A stretch of 64,000 nt of DNA from the NCBI GenBank assembly GCA_028023455.1, contig JAQFVV010006203.1:14114348-14178347 (forward strand). Direction: 5' to 3'. Positions 22,402-35,731 of this stretch are shown in pieces (positions within the stretch are counted from its first letter, which is position 1; every line of letters begins with the position of its first letter). The DNA is from Epiperipatus broadwayi. Its lineage: Eukaryota > Onychophora > Udeonychophora > Euonychophora > Peripatidae. Made by a program: the position numbers and the translations under genes. The notes below the pieces were generated by a model. The model was not told the origin of the DNA. It saw nothing but the letters and a program-made list of their open reading frames with translations, and searched no databases.

Positions 22402-24865
22402 CTATACAAACCAATATGAGAAATACAAAATGTCCACATATAAACATACTAATCTATTTTTCTGTTTAATTAATATTTTATGATACTGTCTTTTAATTTC
22501 TTCAGAACAGAAAACGTTTTCTTTCTGAAATACTTCAATATCATATATAATGGGAGCTATCCATTGTATTCTATACTTTGCCATAACTTATCAGTATAAA
22601 CAATTGGCATTGTACTTTTTTAGAATGTCTTTGAGATAATTCTTATAACATAGTTGGGATCTATTTCTCCATGAAAACCATATTCAAATTCACCCATAAA
22701 ATACTCTGTTAGGAAATCTTGCATTGTTTATTCTCTATGTCCAATTCTCAAAGGTGTGATTGTACAATAATGGACTCTATAGTATATTGCTTATAATAAC
22801 TTCTTTTATATACACTTTAATGCAAAAAAATTTTTTAATAAAACTTCTTTATTTTCCTGACAGTTTTGACTGTCCAGCAGTCTTCTTCAGAGTTTTTTTC
22901 AAAAAGCAGAAGTTTGAGAAAGCTCTGATGAAGACTGCTGGACAGTCGAAACTGCAGGAAAATAAAGAAGTTTTATTTTAAAAAATGTTTGCATTAAAGT
23001 GTATATGAAAGAAGTTATTATAAGCAATATATATAAATATATGAAGAAATGCAAAGAAAGTAAAGGGAAGAATAAGAATATATACTGTATAATATCATAT
23101 CCAGCAGATTGAAGAACATATTGATTAGTTTTATGATCTTGACATTGTCTTTTTAAAACTGTATGGATCATCTTTAAATGGTATTTTTCTACTGTATTTT
23201 ATATTATACCAATATGGTGTCCATGTTTCACTTCCATATAATAAATTAGATAAAAATAATAACTCTATATACAGCTAACTTAGTTGCAGCAGTGATTTCC
23301 CTGTGATGGAATACTCGATCTTTTAACTTTTTAAAAGCAGCAGCAGCATATTGAGTCTGGGTAAAATAGCACAGTCATTAGTATACTGTAAATTCCAGAA
23401 TCCAAGAAGATGGAAGTTCTTATTTTTACTTTTAATTAATTCAAATTAAGATTTCCATCATCAAAGATTTTATATATTGATCCCTGTTTGATTAAGCTCT
23501 TTTATAAATCATTCTAAACACTATCATAAAAATTGAAAACATTTTTGGAACTAGTATATATGCTTGTTTAACAACAGTTTTATTTCAAATACTTCCGATT
23601 TTTCATCTTTAGTAATGACTTTCCCTCATTTCACCATGTAGAACCTGTGTAATATGATTAAATTTTGGTGGATAACCAACTAATTTCAACAATGCCAAAG
23701 ATTTGTACTATTAACTGAATCAAATACCTCTATTTTTCTTGCATTTGCTTGACAATAAAAACCATGTCTATAGTGTTTCTTGATTCTCTTAAACTACTGT
23801 GAGTCTCTGGTAACTATTCTTCTATAACTGAAGCAACCTATTCAGCAAAATTCTTGAAGGTATATCTTTGCTGCAGTAGATAATAATGATATCCATGATA
23901 ATTATTGCAATTTTGTGTATTCTCTTTATTTTTAAAAATTGAAACAATAAAAACATCTTTAAGATTGGATGGCACAACTAGTGAGTCTGTATATTCCTAA
24001 AAAAATTCCAATATTTTTGAACATAACATATACTTTTAAAATTTCTTCAGATATTTCATCAGAATTACAAAGAAATGTTTTGATCTCACTAAACTGGATG
24101 TCTTTGCTCATATTTAAATTTATATATAAAATGGATATAAGTGATCATTTCAATTCTTGTACCATTATTCAAAAGATGATCAAAATACTTATTCCACCTA
24201 TTCAAAATGTCTTGTCACTATATAAGGCAATGCCATTGCAGGATTTAATAGGATTGGGATACCATTTCTCAGAGCCATATGTTGCTTTTAATACATCAAA
24301 AAAAGAATTAGAATGGCCACGATCTGTGAATGTTTGTATCTTTTGTTTTTTGCAGTTTTTAATTCTTTAGAGCCTTCTTATGAGTTGTTGAATTTCTGCC
24401 TTCAGATCTTTAAATTTATTATGAAGTATATTTAATCTATTATCCTACCAAACAGAAAATACCACTTCCTTAATAAGATTATTATCAGAAAACCAGTCAT
24501 GATTCTTTTTTTAGCAAACCCATGAATAGATTTAATTGTATCCATGACACTTTTTAAGATAATTTCATGCATCAGTAATATGATAGTCCTGAAGTTCCAA
24601 ATTAGAAATTGTAATGTTTGATAACTGTTGAAATTTGATGCATATAGTATGGTTTGGTCATCTAAAGAATGAACATCAATTTTCTTGTGAATATAATTGG
24701 AATAATATCTATTTTTTTAATGCAGTTTTAATGTTGGAGCATACTAATCTATGATCTGTGCTTGAGGTTCACTGAGAGCAGTTATATCAATCTTAAAATT
24801 TGACAGTTCCTCGTTTCTCGCTTTGAAGAGTTTGTAACAAGTAAATTTTGCACATTCCGTATATA
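22402..24865 (-). pseudogene. Decayed LINE (endonuclease/reverse transcriptase), full-length order, many frameshifts
   Basis: Reading the - strand from 24865 down, the order matches non-LTR elements of the craniofacial-development-protein-2-like type. It starts with an endonuclease N-terminal piece (NFKIDITALSEPQ), joined by an apparent internal deletion to the DHRLVCSN-like end of the domain. Then come a linker with LKATYGSEK and NRWNKYFDHLL, RT pieces with TIDMVF and a C-terminal TMSRSQDHKTNQYVLQ-like segment. A last block (22402-22584) contains KENVFCSEEIKRQYHK. Stops and frameshifts are frequent. A 250-bp palindrome interrupts it at 22782-23031. Confidence 0.7.
22782..23031. repeat. 250-bp palindrome with hammerhead-like core, inserted in the LINE
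   Basis: The outer ends are TATATTGCTTATAATAAC and GTTATTATAAGCAATATA, with matching arms all the way to a centre near 22906. The right arm holds CTGATGA at 22926, a five-pair hairpin GACTG/CAGTC and GAAA. The bases after GAAA do not give the required U-H next to a stem III, so this looks like a hammerhead relative, not a complete one. The insertion splits the LINE reading frame. Confidence 0.8.
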
Positions 24866-26987
24866 TATATATCTAGAAAAAAATTAGATTTGTACCATTT
24901 ACCTTCAGTATTACCACTGCCTCCTGATTTGCCACTACTATTGATATTATTCTTACTATTGTTATTATTTCTACCACTGAAATAAGTAATCCATCAGACA
25001 TGACAATCTAGCCAGACTATGTGTGACAGCCCACTTTTAGACCACACTATCTATATCCTTCCATTTCCATTGATAGTCAAGGGGGTACCTAAATAGATTC
25101 TACTTAAACATGGTCTTTGCCAGCCTAAACTTCTAGCTCATTAAACTCGATGCTAGACTAACTCATTAGTGATTATACTTGTCTACAACAAAAAAAGATA
25201 AAGGGAATTGGAGTCAGAAATACTGTGCATGTAGTTAAAGGATGGAAATGTTATTGCACAATCTCATTGGCCCAGTTAATATAAGGAGATATTCAGTAGC
25301 ATGATAGGCTCATGATGACTGAGCCATACAATAGCCTAAGTGATTGAATAAGGAAAAGAAGTAGACAGAAAAGACTGTTTGTATCAGGAACAGTATCTAG
25401 ACTTTGATAAACTAACATTTTATCCTATAAGGCAATAGCAGTTCTTGGTCAGGCAGTTTATTATTCACCATTGACCTCTATATTTAGAGGCCATTCCACT
25501 ATCTGCTAACTGTGGAAGAAGAATGAGCCTATTTTGTGTTTGTGTATACTTTGCATAAAGGCTAATAGAAATTAATGGGCAAAAGTTTTTAAATATACAT
25601 ATAAATGCACTTCAAATAATAAGAAAAATTATTTAATAATAACAAAAAAAGTGGAAAAAGTTTAAAAGGAATGAACTTTAAATATGAAAATTCACTGCAA
25701 ATAAAGATAACAGAAAACCCTAAATGGAAGTAAAAATTTCAAACAAAATAAAAAAAAATTGGGGGATCGGAAGGGGGCTTGCTTATCTTAATACACTTAA
25801 TCAAATAGCCATTTTCAGAAATATTGGAAGTTTTTAACTTTCTTCAAATTATAACTCTAAATATTATTACAAAATATATCAATTTAAATACACAAATCAA
25901 ACTAAGTTATAATAAAATGAGAGAATTTTTAGTAAAAATCAAATATGGCAATTCTAGAGAATGCTAAAATTGAGTCTTTAGTAGTCTTATAATGTAGGAT
26001 GATATTCTTATGCAATGAGAGAATTATGTTTTGTCTATTGAAAGTCTTCTCAAGATTATTATATAATGGTGTAGTCCATATGTTTCTATAAATATAATAA
26101 AATTAAATATCACTTCTCAAAGCAATATTTTATTGTACATTTTAAACTATGGAGAGAGATATAATAAGTCTGGAATCACTTCATATAGCAAAATCAATAG
26201 TGCTTATAAATAAAAAGTTACTTCAAAATCTAATTTATTAACTTCTCATTTTTGCTTATTTTTTATTAACCAATTAGAGAATGTCACCAATGCAAATATA
26301 ACTACAATAATCTATTTTTGCTGATTACAAAAAAAAAAAAGAAAAACTATTTTCTTTTGAACTAGATATTATTAATTTGATACTAATTTTTTGTCATCAG
26401 TAATGTGGATAGATATGACAATATTTTTTAATTTTAATGTTTTTAAAATAGGTAAAAAAATTTTAAATGTTTGATCCTACTTATCCCATATGTATTAATG
26501 TAATAGTAGAGTGACAGATTCTGGAGAATATGGTCTATCAATTCCAGTTTTTGGCTCTCAAACTACTTATGAACCAAGAAATAAGCTGTTCGATTGTTAT
26601 TATTGCAATTTTCTTGCTTGCTTTATTTCCATGCTTGAACTTCTTATAACCCCTCTAGCAATAAAGTCGTTAAATTGAAATCACCATGTAATTTATTTTT
26701 TTTTAAAATAAAACAAAATAAGTAATAAATATTAAGTGATCACAATATACATAAAAATGAGCAGTCTACTAAAATAATGCAACATAAAAAAATTAAGTAA
26801 GCGCTTTTGCGTGATTTTAATATGATATAATAATTTTATCGTATATGCTCTTGCATTAAAGCAAGTTTGAACTCGTGCAACAAATATTGTTAATTATTAT
26901 CAGTATTTAAAAAGTTATATGTAAGTTATATATTTTATTAAAATGTATTATTTCAGATATTAATAATAACATTGCTTTTATTTTCAG

Positions 26988-27222
26988 AATAAATGAAAAG
27001 GAAGAAATTAATAAAATGTCCCTTCATAATCTGGCTACCATTTTTGGTCCTACACTGTTAAGACCCGGAGAATCTACCAATAGCTGCCATGCCGCTGATC
27101 TTGCCGCAGGAACATTTGATGTTTTATCCCAATCAGGCATACTTTTATATTATTTAAATCGACGTGCCAATAGTTTTATTATGGAGTTAGACTCCTCACC
27201 TGTTTCAGTTACACCATCTTAA
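26988..27222 (+). CDS. BCR/ABR: BCR/ABR-like RhoGAP, terminal exon with stop codon
   Basis: The last coding exon, after the acceptor ATTTTCAG, running to TAA at 27220-27222. It encodes residues 183-260. [20 protein letters not shown] is nearly identical to the human BCR/ABR segment around [13 protein letters not shown]197 within HNLATIFGP is the conserved RhoGAP Asn. After PTLLRPGES the tail diverges, then recovers the last helix near [11 protein letters not shown]. The protein ends SVTPS. Human BCR ends in STEV, a class I PDZ-binding motif, and no such motif is visible here. BCR versus ABR cannot be separated with this C-terminal part alone. Confidence 0.97.
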
Positions 27223-27780
27223 TCAATATCATCTCTTCTTGATGATTGGACTGGCATTTATTTTTTAAAAATTCTGTGGTGTTCTTTTCTTTTCTTGTTT
27301 TTATTTCATCTTTTTGTACATAAATTTTCTCACAAAAAAAGTTTAAAACATTCAGAAAGATTTAAATTCAGTGGTTTATTTTATGGATTTTAATGTAATT
27401 TATCAATTATTGGAATTCTGGACAGTTAAAAAAAAATGAGACTTTATGTCTCATTATTGTAATTATTTGTAATACTGTCTCCATGTTTGTTTTTTTTCCT
27501 TCTATTTATTAAAATCATGTACAGTGCATTATATGTACAAGAAATAGAGCGTATGTATAGTATACATACATACATTTGAAAGTGTGTTCATTTTTAATAC
27601 AAAAAAATCTAAATTTCATAAAAAATTTTGCTTTGAATAATTTGCTTTGGCAGATTGAATTGAGACATGGAGTCTTCTTATGATTTTTACCCTTTCCAAT
27701 GTTTGGCCAGTATAAATTAATAATATGGAATATATGGTTATACATGTATATATTTTCCTCTCATTTGAAACATACAATAA
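27223..27780 (+). other. Probable 3' UTR of the BCR/ABR-like gene
   Basis: AT-rich sequence directly after the stop. An ATTAAA at 27508-27513 and later AATAAA copies at 28122-28127 and 28304-28309 are possible polyadenylation signals. The sequence alone cannot choose among them. The short reading frames here are chance. Confidence 0.4.
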
Positions 27781-30700
27781 TTATAAAACAATGAAAGAAC
27801 TATTAAACACATCTAACAGTAAAATCAAGCAAATATCAATATATTTCAGAAAAAAGAAAAAAGAGATCAAATTCAATATTTAAACCTTTTTATTGCTTTA
27901 ATAATTTTTATTGATCTATGATTGCTCAATTATTTGCAAAATGAAAGTAAAAATATGTTTTTAAAAATGCTCTAAAGATGAAGCTTAAGATGCGATTTCA
28001 GACATTTTTTTTTTTTACTCTATCACTCATGTTTTATTTGATCAAAAAGAGTTTATTTTCAAAATATACATACACATGTATTTATGAATATGTACACAAT
28101 GGACAGTTTAAAAATATAGTAAATAAATATTTTTAAAATATACTTTTTTTACATACACATCTATATGCTAAAATGACTGTTCGCAAGAATTCATATATAT
28201 CAGGTTTTCCATGTATTATGTTGCTTATTATTGTTGAATCAATATTTTGAATATTTGCCATCACTTGGATTATAAGGGCAGCTTAATTGTAGTAATTGGT
28301 ATTAATAAAAATCAAGTAAGATTTCTCTTGTCATTATTTGGGTAACATATAGGAGCAAATGGTGTTGCTAAAGATTGGTACAAATTTCTCCAAGATTATC
28401 AATTACTACTGAAACCCATTTTATCTAGGTGATAATAAGTAATCAACAAAAAAAGAAACATTACTCAAACACACATATACATTTACAACGAAATCAAGTC
28501 ATGTCACATGACCTAATTTAACACGCTTGTGTTACAAATGTAATATATAGAGCTCGTAAATAAGCTCTTAATAAGCTTTGCGGAATATTCCCAACCCCAG
28601 ACCGGTTTTTGCTACTGGCTCCATCAGTGAGGTGCTAGGAGCAGAAACTGGTCTGGGGTTGAGGATATTCTGCAAAGCTTGTCAAGCACTTATTTGCAAG
28701 CTTTATTTATACCATATATATTTATACAGACATGATGCAATAAAACAATCTGTAAAATTGAGAATTTAACACATTATGAAATTGGCCACTTTCTTTTATA
28801 AAACAAAATTTTTTCATTGTTGTATAAACGTTAGTGTACAGGTGCCATCTCTATTCTGTAATCACATTTCAGCCATGTATTACATAGCATTTTGGGTAGA
28901 TATGATGTAACTTTAAGTATCATCTTTAGAACTAAAATTAAAATGGCACTAAGAAATAGAAACGTACAAATTTCATTTCAGGGTAAATGCAAAAAAAGAT
29001 CATGATTACCTTTTTTTTTTTTTTTTTTGCTTGATAAAAGAGCAATATGTTGACTCATCCTCTTGCACTCCAATCAACTTTTGAGTGCACATTCTGATTC
29101 ATTAGTTTCTTTTATTATTATAAATTATGCATATGGCTACGTATATGTGCATATATAAATAAAGGAAAGTGGGGATATTTTCATGTAATAATTATAGAAA
29201 TATTTATTTATCAATGGTGTTGTTATATAATTATCAATTACTATTCATAGTCTTAAGCTAAACCATTCTAGTACTCAACAATGGCTTTTTGTCATGAATT
29301 TAATATATATACACACACACTATTCCAGTACATCCATCATCCACATATAATTAATGTACCCTTTTTTGATTTTTTAGCTGGATCACGTTGTCACCTAAAT
29401 AATAGATGTATTCATTTCCCAGTTGATATGATTCAGTTGAAATTTCAGATAATGTCATTTATATCTGGTACTCATAAAAGTCTTTGTTTTAACTTTATTT
29501 AATGATGAATAACAGCCCAAAAATTATTGTTCTTAAGAATTTTTAACCTAAATTCTTGATGGAATAAAATTTTAAATCAAAACTGACCGCCAAAGAGCAG
29601 TTGAAATATATCGGAAACAACAAAATTAAGCATAAAGTTTAATAAGAGTTTTGGAGTTGTATTCATTATTTATTATAAAAGTATACACTTTAGAGAAGTA
29701 TAGAAAGTTTATTTAAGAAATACTTATAATTTTAAACTGAATTGGATTGGTTGAGTTTAATGGAATTGAGTAGAGTACAGAGTTAGTAGCAGTAAACAGT
29801 ATTGTGTATGAGAGTATAAAAAAAAGAAAATACTAACTTTGAAGTATTTATTTTTATCTGTAAATGACTTTTTTGTTATTATCCCAATGACTGATTTTCA
29901 GCAGTCAATTTAATATTTTTTTATGCATTTTATTTTTTGTGGAAAAAAAACAAATTGATGAATAAAATTGATGGAATGCCAATTTATAAAATGTTTTTAA
30001 AATTTTAAGAAATTGGAAAACTTTATTGAAAATAGTATTTAAAACTGCTGTTTTATATAAGATAATTAACTAAGGTCTTTAATCCTGGCTGCATAAAATT
30101 CTTATGTACTTAGACTCTTACCATAATTAGAAATCTTGCTCACTCTTTTATATCAATCGTTTTTAAAGAGTGGGGGGGGGGTCTATCTGTGCATTACTAG
30201 AGAGTTTTGTCTTTCGTTAATCCTCCATGAGGAGCTGTTGAAAAGTTCTTATCTTGCAGTAGGATATATACACTTACAAAAATGTAAATAATTGTATGAT
30301 TTTATATAGGATACAGTATTTCTATGTGTATATATATATATAGTTAAAATGACTTATAATAATAAATGTTTTACCTTAATGGGAATTTGACTTTAAAAAA
30401 ATGGAACTCATTTAAAAAAATCAGTGGACCAAATGTACATAATATTAAGGCAGTCATTCAATTCATTAGTAATAGATACTTATCAACCATGGCATTATGC
30501 TAAAAGAATCAATTAGTTCTTGCATAGACTAATTTGCCATTATATTGAAATGTTTATTATTTAAAAACTGTATTGTGATTATTTTTTACTTTGAAATTTA
30601 ATCAATCTTCACTGTGATTTTATAAGGAAAAGACATTATGTGCTACATTGGAAGAAGGAGTGTGGTTAAGCAGTGTTTATTTTATGGAATAGTTATCGCA

Positions 30701-32980
30701 AGATCTGATTGGCTTGTTCTTTTAGAGCGAAGTTGTACTTGATAAATATATGTTATTGGAAAAGTGTTAGGCTTGCTTATTTGTATTTAGTTAGGAATAG
30801 TTAATTTATATATATATAGTTGATTGACCAGTTTGAGAAAAAGTTTTCATTGGATTATGTGATTTATACAGAATTAAATGTAGTTGATAAAAAATCTGAT
30901 TAACAGAAAGGGTAAAACCAAAAAGAGAGATACTTCTTAAACCAAACCAAAATTTAATAGAATTTTTTTTTTCTAATAGAATTATGTTGCTAATTCGCTT
31001 TTATCATTTGGGCAAATAAAAAGTTATTTTTAAAAAGTTCTGGGAAAAATAATATGTTAAAAAAATTGGACTCTAGTTAAAAATATTTTTGGTCTTATAT
31101 AAAAATAATATTGGAAAATAGTGCTTATGTAATTCTAATATAGTAATTATTTATATTTAAAAATTGATGTCAATATTATTTAGTGATTAGAGACAGTATG
31201 GTAATTTTTGAAACAATCTTATTTGTAAAAAAAGTAATTATGTTATTTATTTTTACCTTTTCTTCCAAATGAAAGAAAATTTAAAGTTTCTTATTGAAAC
31301 TTCACTTCAATTCACAGTAGTGAATTTGTGTTTTTGAAGCCAATCCAAATCTTTCTTAATGTTGACTTATGTTTTTCCAGGATTATTTTTCTACTTTTTC
31401 TCATGAGGTCAAATAATAATTGGAACAGATTTAATCTAAAAATTAAGTTGTATAATTAATTTAAGAAAACACATTACTATAAAAGAAAAAAAAGAATTGT
31501 AGCAGTTTTTGTTTTGATTATGAGAAGAATATAAGAATTGATTTTTGAAGAATATAAATAAACTTCACTTAACTGTTTTTTGAAAAATAAAACTTTTTCA
31601 TATTCCTAAGTAAAATCCTAGACTTATAAGAAATTTGCAAAGAATTAACAAAAAATTCTAAAAAAATTTTTGAAAAATTATAACAATATTATATATCAAT
31701 TCATTATTTATAATTAGAATTTATGAAGACATAATTACTTGAGTATTATTTAAAAACTGAGTATAACATTTATGTATGTATATATATATTAAATATTTTC
31801 ATGGATTAATTATGATATAAACAAAGAAATGAATAGTGTTATTTTTGGGTAATAACTATGGAAGTATGCTAGAAGAGGTGTTGCTATTAACAGCCTTTAA
31901 GCTAAAAATATTTGCTCTAGTGATCCACAATCGCCTTTTTGTTTTGGACTTCCATTGGTTTCTAAGTAAACTTGACAAAAAGCTCCATATAGACTTAGAA
32001 CAATTAGTTTAGCCTAAAAACTGTCAATAGAAATTTATAGTTACTTAACAATATTACAGCTAGAATATTTTTCTAGTTATTACTTCAAAATATCTTCACT
32101 CATTTCTTTGTTCAAACATACACACACATATGCGCTTATATACAGTGATAGAATTTAAATGACAATTCAATTTTTAAAAAAGTCAGAATCGTGATTTGTA
32201 ATAAAGAAAATGATAGGAAATATAAACATTTTTTAAGAGTTGTATTCATATAATGAAGTATAAATCTTTCATTATATGTGTAAATAGAAAAATATTAATG
32301 AATCTACTTATTAATCATTTCAGGACAAACTTCATTTTAAAAAATTAATAAAAATCTGCGTAAAGTTGATGTTATAAGTTCAAAAAATATATGGACTGAA
32401 ATGATAAAAATAAGAGTAATGTAACAAGATTTTACTACGTTTTCACATACACGTTATTAAGTTTAAAGAAACATTTAAATTTAAGTGTAGGACAGTTTCT
32501 TTAAATGCAGATTATTACTTAATCATAAGAATCTGACCTATGTATATAAAAAAACTTGTTTCTTATAAGTTAATTTTAATATTACTAATATAAGTTTAAT
32601 ATTCCAGCATCTGTTTTAATTACATATTTAAAAAACTGTTTTTTGTTAATTGTTACCAAATATATACCTAAGATCACATAAATATTTTATATATATTTAT
32701 TTAATACAAATTTATTATTGGACACCAGCAATCAACTTTGTAATATAGAAGTTAGTAACTTTATTATTTTATCAAACAGTTTTACCGGTGATTATTTTAC
32801 ATTTAAATATATATGTTTTGTTATCAAAATCTTTATAATTGAATATTGAAAATTATGAATTGCAAACAAAATGACAAAAGCTATTTTACTGAATAAAGTA
32901 ACTAAATTTTAAAATCATATAATTTTAATATTGTTAATACAGTAACCATTTAACAAAAGATAATAGTAAATACACCATGG
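27781..32980. other. Intergenic, AT-rich, little structure
   Basis: Apart from the small palindrome at 28573-28683 and a 10-base G run (30172-30181), I see no coding potential or organised repeat in this stretch. Confidence 0.6.
28573..28683. repeat. Small palindrome, family C, degenerate hammerhead
   Basis: The arms run from AAGCTTTGCGGAATATTC to GATATTCTGCAAAGCTT. The - strand has CTGATGG (last A lost), a short hairpin, AAAA in place of GAAA, and ACCGGT-C. The right arm has GAAACTGGTC followed by TGGGGTTGAGG, the family C stem I strand. Neither copy has a complete core. Confidence 0.65.
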
Positions 32981-32982
32981 CT

Positions 32983-33193
32983 AAACTCTCCATACAGTAG
33001 TGTCACTCAATGCAAGCCAGAGTAATCAATGGATACAAGAAGGTTTGTGCATAAAATCGCTATCTAGTGCACAAACCTTGCATCCATTGCTTACTCTGGT
33101 TTGCACTGAGTAGCGCTACTGTATGGAGAGTTTAGCCTCTGTGTAAACAGCTTGTCCGAAACATAAAGACTAGTGATCATGTGATGTTTAGTA
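32983..33193. mobile_element. Fold-back MITE, family B, no ribozyme
   Basis: Left arm GCTAAACTCTCCATACAGTA and right arm CTACTGTATGGAGAGTTTAG flank a short centre. The sequence continues to GTGATCATGTGATGTTTAGT, the family's terminus. The central ribozyme segment is missing. Confidence 0.75.
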
Positions 33194-33794
33194 ATAGTAA
33201 ATCATGGACTCAATGCTTCTAAGAGTGTGACACCTCTGATCAAAAATTATTATAACATCTCATTATAAATATGTATATATTTTATAGTTAGCATCTATTT
33301 TGATGAAATCAGATTGATTCAAAATCTTTACATTCCATTTATGTAAATCTAAAACAAACAAAAAAAATGTAATAGAAAAATTAAAGAATATGTACATTTT
33401 TAAAATACTTATCATATAATGAAATATATAAATTTTTCATTTTATGTATAAATGCAAAAATGAAACTTTAGGATAATCTTATTTCCAAATAATAATAATA
33501 AGTTATTCATAATGATTATATTAAAAAGAATGTCCAGCATCACTAATATTTAAAATGCATTATTTAATAACTTATTTATCAATAATTTTAATTTTCTTAT
33601 TTATCTATCCTATATATATATTTAATCATAAATGAAACTGAAATAGATGTAAATAATGCAGTTAGATAAAAGTTCCTGATGTAAATGTGTTAATAAGGGA
33701 CTAAAATTTCTCCTATTTAGTCACCCTTATAAAAAGAAATAAAGTGGTATTAAAAATCTTGCAGAAACAGAGCATCCATTGTAAAAAAAAAATA

Positions 33795-34721
33795 TGGTTC
33801 TACAACTTCGAATGATTCACACCACTGGATGGCACTGTTTCTATGCAAAAGCACATAAATATGCTGTTTACAAGGCCGCTCATAGATCTTACAGCCTGTA
33901 AACTGTTCAAACATTTAGATGTTGAGGAAGCCAAGACTTCCCCAACATTGCTAGCATGTGAACATCAGCGACATGTAATAGTCTATATAGACATTAGTAT
34001 TGAATATTCAATAGTATATCGTATGGGTGTCTAGTTGTACACAGTTCATAGTTTTTCATTTTAAATGTATTGTAATTTATATGAATAACTACAAATTATA
34101 ACTATTTCGAAAACATCCCTAATTTCCTTGTTAGATGGCACAATTTAATAAATGAGTGTAATTTGCGATTCGGCAAAGTTCATGCGAAAGTCACGCAATT
34201 TGCAAGAAGTTTTCAGTAAACTGTTATTTGTGTATATATGAAATCAAAGTTAATTTTTTTTTTTTTTTTGATTTTGCAAGTGCTATTTTAAAAATAACAA
34301 TGGTTTTTTTTTTTAAAAAAAAAAAGTCATTATTTGTATTTGTTTATGAATAAAAATAAATGTTTTTGAACCCCTGGTAAATCAAGAAAAAAAAAGACAA
34401 ATGTTTTATTATAATAAAAAAAAGACCGAATGTTTTAAATAGAAAAGTTTTTTTTTAAAAAAAAGACTGAAGGTTTTGAAAAACAAAAATTAAGTTGTAT
34501 TTGTTTTTAAAAAATTAAAATAAACCCAGTAAAAAAAAACAGTTATAGATTTATTTTGGGAAAAAAAAAAACCCATAAAAAATTAAAAAAACACAATAAA
34601 AAAAAATATTTTAAAAAATTCTATCTTTTTCTTTAAAAAAGCTCAGTAACATTATATCTATTTGTTTTGCAATAGCAACAGCACTATCATGCTATGTGGA
34701 TTGCCCAAAGTTGTAGAACCA
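33795..34721. mobile_element. 927-bp element with 26-bp imperfect TIRs, unclassified
   Basis: The left end is TGGTTCTACAACTT followed by CGAATGATTCAC. The right end, reverse-complemented, is TGGTTCTACAACTT followed by TGGGCAATCCAC. AAAATA lies on both flanks, but the setting is A-rich, so a target duplication is uncertain. The interior has no transposase I can recognise. 34240-34640 is almost entirely A and T runs. Confidence 0.5.
34240..34640. repeat. Low-complexity A/T homopolymer tract
   Basis: Alternating T and A runs of 8-14 bases, broken by short motifs such as GACTGAAGG and GACCGAATG. Probably expanded by slippage. It lies within the TIR element. Confidence 0.8.
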
Positions 34722-35250
34722 AAAATACAGTATTCTGAAAATAGTCCAATTAAATATATCTTAAAGAAAAAACAAAAAAGAAAGTTCCATTTTATGAAAT
34801 AGTTAATGCAGACTTATTTAACACTGGGAAAAATAAAAAGATTTTGTAAGTAATTGTATAGTTTTTGCTAAAATATATAAATTTAACTTATAGAGGTTTT
34901 TTCTAATTTCTTTAAATGATCTTCGAGAGTCTTTATATTGGTAATGGAAGTGAGGATTTTATATAATGAGTTGGATCATAGTTGAAAGTTGGGAAAAGCT
35001 TAAAATATTTGAATCTTTCACTTTTTTCCCCTTTTTTTTTGGAAATCTGATTTTTAGAAAAAAATTTGAAATATTTGTCTATCCTAAGAAGTTCTGCAAA
35101 AAATTTTAAAAGATGATTTTAAGTAATGCATTCAATTGGAAGAATTTTAATTAAACCCTACGTATGTTTGTTTGGTGTCATTCTTTTCTAATTTTATTAA
35201 ACTTTAATACTGGAATTTCAAAATCACCCTGCATATTGAATAATTATTTT

Positions 35251-35731
35251 GTAGTGTAATTTTCATTACACCACTCACACAAGGTAGGGACTGTTTTCTA
35301 TCTGACTTTAATATCTTGTGGAAGGGTGTAATCATAAACATGTAGGTAAAGATGTTGAAAAAGATATATGATCCCTAATATACATATTTTGTGCTGAACC
35401 AGCACTCATCAGTTGGACCAATCACATTCTCTTACACATATCTTTATCATTGTTCAGTATATATAGATAGCCAATTACTACAGTTTAATTGATAAGTGTC
35501 AAACTTATTGCCCTCATAACTTTGACACAAACTATTGTATATACTGAAAAATGATAAAACTATGTGTAAGAGATTGTGATCAGGGCTAATTGATGATTGC
35601 TGGTTCAGCAGAAAATGTGCATCTTTGGGATCATACATCTTTGGTCATATATTTATGATTATACCTCCACAAGGTGTTAAAATTGAATAGAAACTGTCCC
35701 TACCTTTTGTAGTGAAAATTACACTACAGAA
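35251..35731. mobile_element. 480-bp palindromic element, family A, with two degenerate hammerheads
   Basis: The arms start at TTTTGTAGTGTAATTTTCAT and end at GTGAAAATTACACTACAG, both passing through GTAGGGACTG or its complement. The - strand motif at 35368-35427 keeps CTGATGA and the six-pair stem II but has AAAA for GAAA. The + strand motif at 35575-35634 has GAAA but TTGATGA for CTGATGA. The same element recurs, rearranged, at 62518-63077. Confidence 0.8.

Larger units (their letters stand above)
20343..26987 (+). other. 6.6 kb intron dominated by retroelement debris
   Basis: It contains a LINE tail (20487-20742), a ribozyme direct-repeat unit (21516-22101), a - strand LINE (22402-24865) and a 250-bp palindrome. 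From 24870 to 26980 nothing is recognisable beyond AT-rich sequence. Confidence 0.7.

Noticed and set aside
23969-24370. 133-codon open frame on the + strand
   Set aside because: It is the antisense shadow of the decayed LINE, whose real motifs read on the - strand.
34240-34640. Regulatory or origin-like AT tract
   Set aside because: Only homopolymer slippage-type sequence is visible. No specific motif supports a function.
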